Below are positions 15,544 to 21,628 of a DNA stretch of 31,201 nt, in pieces (within the stretch, counting starts at the first letter, position 1; the number at the start of each line of letters is the position of its first letter). The position numbers were made by a program, and so were the translations under genes. A model generated the notes under the pieces. It searched no databases, had not been told where the DNA came from, and saw nothing but the letters and a program-made list of their open reading frames with translations. The stretch spans positions 1 to 31,201 of the forward strand of contig SFDG01000020.1 in NCBI GenBank assembly GCA_004558305.1, given 5' to 3'. Origin of the DNA: Phocaeicola plebeius (GTDB taxonomy: Bacteria; Bacteroidota; Bacteroidia; Bacteroidales; Bacteroidaceae).

Positions 15544-16725
15544 TTACGCCTGCTGCAGAAGCTGGATCGCTTCGGGCAGGATGACTTTACCGTCTACGCG
15601 CTCCGTCGCAACGTAACCGATCTGGCCGTTGGTGGCATAAAGTTCGTTGAGTCTCTGCACGGTGCGGCCTGCACGGTCACCGATCCAGTAGTTTTTGAAG
15701 TCACCGAACGCGACGGTAAGCGCACCGGACTGAGCGGTCGGGACGTAGGGACTGGTGTAGAGCTCGTAGCCGAGCAGCTTGTCAGGCTGACCGGCCTGAA
15801 CAGAGGGCTGCCAGAGGTACGCGCCGTTGCCGTCCTTCAGTTTGCGGAGGATGGACACGGTCGCATCGTTCATAAGGAACTTGGCGTTCCTGCGGTACGG
15901 GGACTTCAGTGCGTACACGAGGCTGATGACCTCGTCAGCAGTGATCCCGGTCTGGCTGGCAGCGGTGACACCGACGGTACCGCCGTTTGCGGTGAAGATA
16001 CCGGTGGGCTGGTTCGTGCCGGTGCCGATGCAAAACGCCTGCTCCTCGGCAATGCCGAAGGCGCGTGCGAACTCACGAATGAGGTAGTCCTCGATATCGA
16101 ACTCGGCGTCCTGCAGCAGTTCCACGCTGACGCGGCAGAGGTCGGTGAGCTTGAACGCATCGATCTGCTTCTGGCCAAAGGTGGGATTGCTTTCGGTGTA
16201 CGCCGCGTTCTCAGCGGTCCACTGCGCGGTGGAGTGGCCGACCGCCACGGGGATCTTGCGCTCATGGTGCGTGGTGATCACCTTGGCGAGGCGACGGATC
16301 ACGTTCTCCTCGTCCAGTGCGGTCACGATGTTGTGCTCAAAGTCCGTCGGAACGAGGAACCCGCCGTCCACATCCGGGCTGGTGGAGAGCACGTTGTGAA
16401 GCAGAGCCTTGCCGCGCAGGTGGCGACCGAAGTCCTCCCTATACGCATCCGACGCTCTGCCAGACTTCCTGTCCATCTGCGCCGTCTTTTCGGGAGCGGC
16501 GGTCAGGGGCTCGCTCATGGGTTTGTTGAGCTCGGCCTCGTGCGCGTCACGGCGCTCCATGCGCTTGACCTCGTTGGTCAGGGCGTCGAGTTCCGCTTCC
16601 ATCTTGGAATAGGTCGCATCATCCTCGGCGGACAGCACGCCCATATCGTTTCTGTGGGTGTTGAGAAAACCTTCCATGGTGTTCCACAGAGCGGCTCTCT
16701 TATTGCGAAGTTCAGTAATGTTCAT
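15544..16725 (-). CDS. Major capsid protein, HK97 fold
   Basis: 393 aa. Residues 1 to about 100 form a charged coiled coil (RNKRAALWNTMEGFLNTHRNDMG, KMEAELDALTNEVKRMERRDAHEAEL) that acts as an internal scaffold (delta domain) and is normally removed by the protease. The capsid domain follows, with GFLVPTDFEHNIVTALDEENVIRRLAKVI, then QIDAFKLTDLCRVSVELLQDAEFDIEDYLIREFARAFG, GTNQPTGIF, a central KFLMNDATVSILRKLKDGNG and GDFKNYWIGDRAG near the end. These are the standard motifs of HK97-type capsids in Firmicutes phages. It lies 16 bases downstream of the protease gene, with AGGAGGAT as RBS. Confidence 0.96.
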   Translation of the reverse strand: MNITELRNKRAALWNTMEGFLNTHRNDMGVLSAEDDATYSKMEAELDALTNEVKRMERRDAHEAELNKPMSEPLTAAPEKTAQMDRKSGRASDAYREDFGRHLRGKALLHNVLSTSPDVDGGFLVPTDFEHNIVTALDEENVIRRLAKVITTHHERKIPVAVGHSTAQWTAENAAYTESNPTFGQKQIDAFKLTDLCRVSVELLQDAEFDIEDYLIREFARAFGIAEEQAFCIGTGTNQPTGIFTANGGTVGVTAASQTGITADEVISLVYALKSPYRRNAKFLMNDATVSILRKLKDGNGAYLWQPSVQAGQPDKLLGYELYTSPYVPTAQSGALTVAFGDFKNYWIGDRAGRTVQRLNELYATNGQIGYVATERVDGKVILPEAIQLLQQA

Positions 16726-16741
16726 GAAAAGAATCCTCCTG

Positions 16742-17455
16742 TTACAGTAGTTTTTTGTAGAGTTCAGCCTTCAGGTCCTGTACGGAGCGTCCGGCAGGTT
16801 TCGGTTCCGGCTTTTTCTTGCCGGAGATCTTGTTGATCAGAGCCCGTTCCACCGCAGAAGCGGAGAACGCATAGCCTTCGGTATCGGTACTGTGCTTTTC
16901 ATCCGTGAGGATGCCGTCCGCAAAGCCAAGCTCTACGGCCCGCTTTGCGTTCATCCATGTGGTGTCGTCCATCATGTGGGAAAGCTGGACCCGGGAAAGC
17001 CCGGTCTTCAGCTCATACGCGTTGATGATGCTTTCCTTGACTTCGGAGAGCATGTCGATAGCTTTTTCCATGTCCGCATGATCGCCAAACGCCATCGTCG
17101 CCGGGTTATGGATCATCATGAGCGCGGTCGGTGCGATCAGCACTTTCGTTCCGGCCATAGCCACAACGGACGCAGCGGAAGCCGCAACGCCATCGATCTT
17201 GACTGTGACGTCGCCCTTGTAGTCCATGAGCATGGTGTAGATCTGGCTTGCCGCGATACAGTCGCCGCCGGGTGAATTGATCCAGACGGTGATCGGCCCG
17301 GTGCCTGAGAAGAGCTCGTCTTTGAACATGGCCGGAGTGACGTCATCGTCAAACCAGCTTTCCTCGGCAATCGTGCCGTAGAGCTCAAGAACTCTCTCTG
17401 CCGGAGTGTTTTCGTCCGCCTGGTTTATCCAGTTCCAGAACTTCCTGTTCTTCAT
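16742..17455 (-). CDS. ClpP-like head maturation protease (prohead protease)
   Basis: 237 aa, starting at the ATG at 17455 (MKNRKFWNWINQ), which has AAAGGAGG upstream; a longer reading to 17500 lacks an RBS. The ClpP fold is clear: ITVWINSPGGDCIAASQIY, then catalytic Ser in GVAASAASVVAMAG (S93), catalytic His in MMIHNPAT (H116), and a helical segment ending GFADGILTDEK. It cuts the capsid scaffold domain during head maturation. The C-terminus is lysine- and proline-rich (SGKKKPEPKPAGR). The start lies about 71 bases inside the portal gene, an unusually long overlap for this operon. Confidence 0.95.
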   Translation of the reverse strand: MKNRKFWNWINQADENTPAERVLELYGTIAEESWFDDDVTPAMFKDELFSGTGPITVWINSPGGDCIAASQIYTMLMDYKGDVTVKIDGVAASAASVVAMAGTKVLIAPTALMMIHNPATMAFGDHADMEKAIDMLSEVKESIINAYELKTGLSRVQLSHMMDDTTWMNAKRAVELGFADGILTDEKHSTDTEGYAFSASAVERALINKISGKKKPEPKPAGRSVQDLKAELYKKLL

Positions 17456-18713
17456 TGGTTCCGTCCTCCTTTCCATCGGATTGGGTATCTGCAAAAGCAC
17501 CCGCCTTCGAAAGCGGGAGCATGTTGCCGTTTACGAGATAGAGATCGCCGCCGTCCTCTTCGGATATGCGATCGAGGTTCTCCAGTTCCCGGATGTCGTT
17601 TGCGCTCATCCAGCCGTTCTGCCGTGCCGTGGCATATCCGGACATCCTGCTCTGGTAGTCGCCCCGGAGCAGACCTTCCAGATTGAATTTCACGAAGTAC
17701 TTCTGCTTCTCTGCAGGCGAGAGCAGCGAACGCTGGATCGACTGCTCCCATCTCACGACCCACGGGTCGAGCGTGTATTTCACAAACTCAAGGGATTGCT
17801 GTTCGATATTAGAAAAGCTCGACTTCTCAAGATCTCCGACCATGTGCGGCGGGACTCGAAAGATTCGAGCTATCTCGTTGATCTGGAATTTGCGCGTCTC
17901 GAGGAACTGTGCCTGCTCCGGAGAAATGGAGATTGGCGTGTACTTCATGCCTTCTTCCAACACGGCGATCTTCCCGGAATTGGAACTGCCTCCGAACTGA
18001 CTCATCCACGCATCGCGGACCTTGGCCGGGTCCTTGATCGTGCCCGGATGCTCCAGCACACCGGAAGGTGCGGCACCGTTTGCAAAGAACTTACTGCCAT
18101 ACTCCTCCGTAGCGATCGCAAGGCCGATGGCGTTCTTGGCCATAGCGATGGGCGAGTATCCGACCAGCCCGTCAAAGCCGAGGCCGGGGATGTGCAGTAC
18201 GTCCGACGGCATGAGTACGACCAGATCACCCTTTGTCGTATGCGCCTCGTCCGAGGAGCGCTGGTACTGGTAGTACAACTGGCCGTTGGTGTCACGGTTC
18301 ACGCTCATCTTATTTGCCATGAGCGGGTAAAGGCCAACGACCTCGCCTTTGCCGTTCCGGATGATCTGCGCGTAGGCGTTGCCGTAGAGCAGCAGGTGTG
18401 TCATGAGCGTTTCCCGGAACACGAACGAACTCATCTCCAGGTTCGGCTCGTCGTGAAGCAATGCATACAGCGGATGGTCTATGGCTTTCTCCTTGCCGCC
18501 GTCTTCCTTATATCGGTACATATGCAGAGGAAGACCCGCGATTGCCTCCGACAGGATACGCACACAGGCGTATACCGCTGTCATCTGCATGGCGCTTCGC
18601 TCGTTTACGATCTTGCCGGAGGAACTGCCGCCCATGTAAAAGGCGAAGCTGCTGCCGGGCGTCCGGTTCACAGGCTTATCTCTGCTTTTGAAAAAACTTG
18701 AAAAAATGGACAT
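17385..18713 (-). CDS. Portal protein, HK97 family
   Basis: 442 aa. AAGGAGGA lies six bases before the ATG at 18713. It has the HK97 portal hallmarks: NERSAMQMTAVYACVRILSEAIAGLPLHMYR, YALLHDEPNLEMSSFVFRETLMTHLLLYGNAYAQIIRNGKG, LYPLMANKMSV, DVLHIPGLGFDGLVGYSPIAMAKNAIGLA and EIARIFRVPPHMVGDLEKSSFSNIEQQSLEFVKYTLDPWVVRWEQ. The dodecameric ring is the DNA entry channel. The last residues after about 420 (QEVLELDKPGGRKHSGRESS) are read from DNA that also encodes the protease start. It is the first gene of the intact late operon here; the gene that should precede it, terL, is broken. Confidence 0.96.
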   Translation of the reverse strand: MSIFSSFFKSRDKPVNRTPGSSFAFYMGGSSSGKIVNERSAMQMTAVYACVRILSEAIAGLPLHMYRYKEDGGKEKAIDHPLYALLHDEPNLEMSSFVFRETLMTHLLLYGNAYAQIIRNGKGEVVGLYPLMANKMSVNRDTNGQLYYQYQRSSDEAHTTKGDLVVLMPSDVLHIPGLGFDGLVGYSPIAMAKNAIGLAIATEEYGSKFFANGAAPSGVLEHPGTIKDPAKVRDAWMSQFGGSSNSGKIAVLEEGMKYTPISISPEQAQFLETRKFQINEIARIFRVPPHMVGDLEKSSFSNIEQQSLEFVKYTLDPWVVRWEQSIQRSLLSPAEKQKYFVKFNLEGLLRGDYQSRMSGYATARQNGWMSANDIRELENLDRISEEDGGDLYLVNGNMLPLSKAGAFADTQSDGKEDGTNEEQEVLELDKPGGRKHSGRESS

Positions 18714-18724
18714 CTTTGTCCTCC

Positions 18725-18752
18725 TTGACTTTCGTCTGTGAATTGATATAAT
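18725..18752 (+). promoter_or_regulatory. Sigma-A-type promoter for the riboswitch-controlled cargo gene
   Basis: TTGACT (18725-18730), a 16-bp spacer and a perfect TATAAT (18747-18752) make the best vegetative promoter in the window. Transcription should begin near 18759 on the plus strand, just before the riboswitch-like leader. The -35 box abuts the portal gene's Shine-Dalgarno on the other strand, so the promoter is squeezed against the divergent portal start. Confidence 0.85.
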
Positions 18753-18760
18753 AAACGCGA

Positions 18761-18891
18761 CCTATAAAGAGTGCGCGAGGGACAAGCCTGTTGACCGCAC
18801 AGCAACCTGCCGGAAGGCAAGGTGCTAAAGCTTGATCGATAGGGTTCAATAGAATGCACAGCCCTGTCGAGACGATGGGGCTGTTTCTTTT
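18761..18891 (+). ncRNA. SAM-clan riboswitch-like leader with antiterminator and terminator
   Basis: The conserved words of SAM-I-superfamily riboswitches appear in order: GAGGGAC (18777-18783), a GCC loop that can pair with the later AGGT, AGCAACC (18801-18807), a P3 hairpin TGCC-GGAA-GGCA (18808-18819), and AGGTGCTAAA (18820-18829). P2 is GTGCG (18771-18775) with CGCAC (18796-18800). P1 is CCTAT (18761-18765) with ATAGG (18839-18843). No P4 stem is visible, so it is not a textbook SAM-I and may be a SAM-I/IV-type variant. Downstream, ACAGCCC (18858-18864) and GGGCTGT (18878-18884) make a terminator followed by TTTCTTTT. TCGATAGGG (18836-18844), which contains the P1 3' strand, can instead pair over 9 bp with CCCTGTCGA (18862-18870) and block the terminator. 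That is the layout of a ligand-OFF attenuator. Confidence 0.78.
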
Positions 18892-18926
18892 GCTCTTTAT
18901 GGGATCTTAACCAAGGAGCAAAAATC

Positions 18927-19274
18927 ATGGAAACGAACACAACTAAGCCAGGCGGCAACATTATGCTGCACATTGCCATCAACCCTGATGGCTCGCTTCA
19001 GCCGATCGTCAATGCGAGGCTTCCCTTTGGGGACATCTCAATTCTTCAAATACTGCTGAATACAGACCGACCCGGTGCATCTTTCAAAAACACCGAAACC
19101 GGCGGATACCTGTTTGTTTACGATAACAATCTCAAACCGCCATACCCGAGCGTTATGATCTGGAAGTATTACATACGGGAGGACGGGCAACGTATCATCT
19201 GCGATATGGAACGGAGTGATATGGATATCATTCCTTATGCGATAAGCACCTATTTAGATTCAAATAAACAGTAA
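18927..19274 (+). CDS. Unknown 115-aa cargo protein under riboswitch control
   Basis: I do not recognise this protein. It starts at the ATG at 18927 with AAGGAG eight bases upstream; an internal ATG (MLHIAINPDG) at residue 13 is an alternative. There is no signal peptide or transmembrane segment. The pattern suggests a small soluble alpha/beta protein: IMLHIAINPDGSL, LPFGDISILQILLN, GGYLFVYDN, VMIWKYYIREDGQRIICDMERSD, IIPYAISTYLD. It lies between portal and the terL 3' end, on the strand opposite to both, with its own promoter and leader. Its last 15 bases overlap the 3' end of terL. This is the layout of a phage moron (independently expressed cargo gene). The leader implies expression when SAM is low, so a link to methionine or SAM supply is possible but unproven. 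Confidence 0.8.
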   Translation: METNTTKPGGNIMLHIAINPDGSLQPIVNARLPFGDISILQILLNTDRPGASFKNTETGGYLFVYDNNLKPPYPSVMIWKYYIREDGQRIICDMERSDMDIIPYAISTYLDSNKQ

Positions 19275-19705
19275 ACCCCGGCTGTCATACACGCTTTCAC
19301 CCGTATCGTTCCCGCACCGGATGGCACGGTCGAGTGCCATGATAGTGGCCACGGCACCGTCAATTTTCTCGGTAGACTTCTCCTTGTCCGGCTTGATGTT
19401 CCCGGCAGGATCGGTCCGCACATAGATGTTGTCCATCATCCAGCGGAGCACCGGATGCCCGGCGTGGGCGATGCGCTGCTCCAGAACCAGCTTCATAAGC
19501 TCCTTGGTGGGCGGGCTCATATCTTTGAACCCCTGCCCGAACGGAACGACTGTGAAGCCCATGCCCTCAAGGTTCTGCACCATCTGCACGGCACCCCAGC
19601 GGTCGAACGCTATCTCGCGGATGTTGAACCGTTCCCCGAGACGCTCGATGAACCTCTCGATGTAGCCGTAATGGACGACGTTTCCTTCCGTGGTCTGCAG
19701 GTATC
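19260..19705 (-). pseudogene. terL: Terminase large subunit, 3' fragment (cut by inversion)
   Basis: In frame from the breakpoint (Y at 19703-19701) to TAA at 19260: 147 codons of TerL C-terminus with no start codon. It reads YLQTTEGNVVHYGYIERFIE, then IREIAFDRWGAVQMVQNLEGMGF and a PFGQGFKDMSPPTKEL stretch, ending KSTEKIDGAVATIMALDRA before GLLFI. The second nuclease Asp (AFDRWG) and the third (KIDGAVA) are here, while the first lies on the other fragment 7 kb away. The frame stays open past the breakpoint into antisense helicase DNA (to about 19775), but that stretch is not terminase. Joined to codons 1-386 of the 25563 fragment it gives a continuous 533-aa TerL with the junction ERQG-YLQTTEG. 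Confidence 0.92.
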
Positions 19706-19837
19706 GTGACGGACGGGACCATAGACGAACAGATCCTCCGGGCACTGAAAGCAAAGGACAAAACGCAGGCGGCACTGATCGCTGCAGTCAAAGCCAATCT
19801 TACGACAAACAACGACAATCCTTGCCAATCCGAGTGA
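19706..19837 (+). pseudogene. SNF2-family helicase, 3' fragment (cut by inversion)
   Basis: Frame GTG ACG GAC GGG ... to TGA at 19835: 43 codons reading VTDGTIDEQILRALKAKDKT, then QAALIAAVKANLTTNNDNPC and QSE. This is the conserved C-terminal end of phage SNF2-type helicases (GTIDE--L-AL--KDKTQ-ALI-AV). It has no start codon or RBS. Its 5' partner ends at 26719 on the opposite strand in QSSETVVVQHI; joining them gives a 463-aa protein. The next gene (19859) follows after 21 bases with GGAGG, as expected for its old operon position. Confidence 0.9.
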
Positions 19838-19858
19838 TCAATCTTCGGAGGTAAGAAT

Positions 19859-20089
19859 ATGACCCCTTATCAGGAACTTGCAAACGCAATCATTGAACAG
19901 GCAGCGAAGGACTACAGAATCGCACTCGCGTATCACTTCAAGCATCCGGGAAACCCGAAGTATCAGCAGAACGTATGCGAAATCGAGCGCTTCTTCCGGT
20001 CCGACTGGTACGATGCGCTGACGGACCTCGACGGTGAATACCTGATCCGTGAAATCCGCCGCAGAGTACAAAGCGAGGTGGCGGTATGA
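19859..20089 (+). CDS. Small conserved phage protein, unknown function
   Basis: 76 aa with GGAGG seven bases before the ATG. It is charged and helical (YQELANAIIEQAAKDYRIAL, NVCEIERFFRSDWYDALTDLDGEYLIREIRRRV), with no membrane segment. Small proteins of this type, with a FFRSDWY-x-x-LT-x-x-DG-x-Y-L pattern, commonly sit next to DUF1492-type regulators in clostridial prophages. Its stop overlaps the next start by 4 bases (ATGA). In the restored order it would follow the SNF2 helicase. No function is known to me. Confidence 0.75.
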   Translation: MTPYQELANAIIEQAAKDYRIALAYHFKHPGNPKYQQNVCEIERFFRSDWYDALTDLDGEYLIREIRRRVQSEVAV

Positions 20090-20502
20090 CGGCAAGAACG
20101 TACCTCTCGCAATCGCTCCGGCTGAACCAGCGGATCAATTCCAAACTGGAGCAGATCCAGTCGCTCCGGGAACTGGCCACCAAATGCACGCCCTTTCTCA
20201 CCGGCATGCCCAAGAGCCCTAATCAAGGCAGCTCTGTCATGGCGGATGCGGTGATCAAGATCGTGAATCTGGAAGCAGAGCTCCAGCAGGACATTGACCG
20301 GCTGGTGGATCTGAAGAAGGAGATCATGACGGTCATCAAGGCCGTGGACAACTACGAGTGCCAGACACTGCTGGAGCTACGATACCTGTGTTTCAAAAGC
20401 TGGGAGCAGATAGCCGTTGACATGGGCTATAACGTGCGGCACGTGTACCGGCTCCATGACGAAGCGCTTCTGAAAGTGAGCGTTCCGCAAACACAGCAGT
20501 AA
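20086..20502 (+). CDS. DUF1492-type sigma-70 region 4-like regulator
   Basis: 138 aa. The N-terminal half is helical (SLRLNQRINSKLEQIQSLRELATK; IVNLEAELQQDIDRLVDLKKEIMTVI). The C-terminal half resembles sigma region 4: DNYECQTLLELRYLCFKSWEQIAVDMGYNVRHVYRLHDEALLKV, where WEQIAVDMGYNVRHVYRLH is the helix-turn-helix. This is the DUF1492/ArpU-like group of phage late transcription regulators, which usually lie just before the packaging genes. Directly downstream is a promoter-like region with two TGTCA boxes, a plausible target. The start overlaps the preceding gene (ATGA); AAAGCGAGGTG lies upstream. Confidence 0.82.
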   Translation: MTARTYLSQSLRLNQRINSKLEQIQSLRELATKCTPFLTGMPKSPNQGSSVMADAVIKIVNLEAELQQDIDRLVDLKKEIMTVIKAVDNYECQTLLELRYLCFKSWEQIAVDMGYNVRHVYRLHDEALLKVSVPQTQQ

Positions 20503-20503
20503 A

Positions 20504-20534
20504 TGTCACTATATGTCATGTAGCCTTCTATAGT
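20504..20534 (+). promoter_or_regulatory. Probable late-type promoter with tandem TGTCA boxes
   Basis: TGTCA occurs at 20504-20508 and again at 20514-20518, exactly 10 bp apart, one helical turn. A -10-like TATAGT follows at 20529-20534. There is no good -35, as expected of an activator-dependent promoter. It lies immediately after the regulator gene, the usual place of the late promoter in such phages. Binding by the DUF1492-type protein is inferred from position only. Confidence 0.5.
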
Positions 20535-20565
20535 ATGCTATCCTTGCGAAAAAAGAATGGACCGA

Positions 20566-20595
20566 GCCTTGTGGGGATTCCCTGCAGGGCTTTTT
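20566..20595 (+). terminator. Intrinsic terminator in front of the HNH gene
   Basis: GCCTTGTGGGG (20566-20576), loop ATT, CCCTGCAGGGC (20580-20590) form an 11-bp stem with several G-U pairs, followed by TTTTT and preceded by an A-rich run. It lies about 30 bases past the promoter-like element, so it would stop transcripts before HNH and terS unless read through or antiterminated. Confidence 0.75.
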
Positions 20596-20619
20596 GTATG
20601 CCCAAAGCGAGGTGAGGAT

Positions 20620-20967
20620 GTGCCAAGAAGTCCAAAGAAACCCTGTGCCTACCCCGGCTGCCCACGCTTAACCAGCAAACGGTTCTGCCCGGAACACGAG
20701 AAACTGAACCGCGATCAGTACAACCGGTATGAGCGCAGCCCTGACGTCAACAAGAAATACGGCAGAGCCTGGAAGCGTATCCGGGACAGCTATGCGGCGG
20801 CGCACCCGTTGTGTGAGATGTGCTTGAAGGAAGGACGACTGACCCCCATGGGGGAGGTCCACCATATTTTACCGATTTCACAAGAGGGTACGCATGCGCG
20901 GAGCAACCTGATGAGTCTCTGCCAATCCTGTCACACAAAAATTCACCACACGCTTGGGGATCGGTGA
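20620..20967 (+). CDS. HNH endonuclease
   Basis: 115 aa from the GTG at 20620 (reads PRSPKKPCAYPGC after the start), with GAGGTGA just upstream; the longer ATG frame would run through the terminator hairpin. An N-terminal zinc module (CAYPGCPRL ... FCPEHE) is followed by NKKYGRAWKRIRDSYAAAHPLCEMCLKEG and the HNH core EVHHILPISQEGTHARSNLMSLCQSCHTKIH (His-His, Asn, His, with Cys pairs for zinc). HNH proteins encoded next to terS assist cos cleavage in HK97-like phages (family knowledge), and the next 120 bases are a likely cos region. Confidence 0.9.
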   Translation: MPRSPKKPCAYPGCPRLTSKRFCPEHEKLNRDQYNRYERSPDVNKKYGRAWKRIRDSYAAAHPLCEMCLKEGRLTPMGEVHHILPISQEGTHARSNLMSLCQSCHTKIHHTLGDR

Positions 20968-21087
20968 CCCGTAGGGCGGTCTAAATCTCTACGACCCCGT
21001 ACACGGACAGCGGCGTGGGGTCACGAACGCAAAAATCAGAAATCAAACGGGGTATTGACCCCGGATGTACAAAGCGAGGTGAAATGT
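20968..21087 (+). other. Probable cos (packaging) region
   Basis: A 120-bp non-coding stretch between HNH and terS, where cohesive-end sites lie in many HNH-carrying phages. The part around CTAAATCTCTACGACC (20981-20996) and GGACAGCGGCGTGGGG (21005-21020) resembles a segment I associate with this position in clostridial phages. It contains GACCCC/GGGGTC inverted repeats (20993-20998, 21017-21022) and a perfect hairpin CGGGGT-ATTG-ACCCCG (21048-21063). The cut position cannot be given from sequence alone. Confidence 0.5.
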
Positions 21088-21627
21088 GTGGCAAAAGATG
21101 GAACCATGCGCGGCGGTCAGCGCGTCGGTGCAGGCCGTAAAAGCAAAGCGCTGGCCGACAAGATTGTCGACGGCAGGCTCGAAGGCGTGATGGTGCTCCC
21201 GGAACCGACCGAGATCGAAGGTGCGGATGTCCCGCCGGTCAAAGAGTACCTGAAGGCGTCTCAGAAGAACGGCAAGGACCTGTGTGCTGAGGCGGTATAC
21301 CGGGATACATGGAACTGGCTCAAGGCTCGCGGCTGTGAAACGTTAGTAAACAACCATCTGATCGAGCAGTACGCCATGTCAGTCTCCCGATGGATTCAGT
21401 GCGAGGAAGCGATCTCCGAGTTTGGATTCCTTGCCAAGCACCCCACCACCGGAAACGCCATCGCCTCCCCGTATGTGGCTATGAGCCAGACCTACATGAA
21501 GCAGGTAAATCAGGTCTGGTACCAGATTTACCAGATCGTGAAAGAAAACTGTGCCGTGGAGTACGGCGGCAGAAACCCACAGGATGATTTGATGGAGCGG
21601 CTGCTCTCCGCTCGGAAAGGAAACTGA
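21088..21627 (+). CDS. Terminase small subunit, P27-like
   Basis: 179 aa from the GTG at 21088 (reads AKDGTMRGGQRVGAGRKSKA), with GAGGTG six bases upstream; the TTG at 21055 lies inside the hairpin region. The basic N-terminus, the PPVKEYLKASQKNGKDLCAEAVYRDTWNWLKARGCETLV stretch and the helical VSRWIQCEEAISEFGFL ... YMKQVNQVWYQIYQIVKENC region match the P27-type small terminase family. It recognises the packaging site and hands DNA to TerL. In the restored orientation it lies about 4 kb upstream of terL, separated by the SAM synthetase-methyltransferase cassette. Confidence 0.85.
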   Translation: MAKDGTMRGGQRVGAGRKSKALADKIVDGRLEGVMVLPEPTEIEGADVPPVKEYLKASQKNGKDLCAEAVYRDTWNWLKARGCETLVNNHLIEQYAMSVSRWIQCEEAISEFGFLAKHPTTGNAIASPYVAMSQTYMKQVNQVWYQIYQIVKENCAVEYGGRNPQDDLMERLLSARKGN

Positions 21628-21628
21628 C

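Noticed and set aside
15352..16836. 494-codon open frame on the plus strand
   Set aside because: It is antisense to the major capsid gene, with no protein-like motifs or RBS. High GC at third codon positions opens the opposite frame.
20557..20619. ATG at 20557 as the start of the HNH gene
   Set aside because: The added residues are encoded by the terminator hairpin and its T-run; the GTG at 20620 has a proper RBS.
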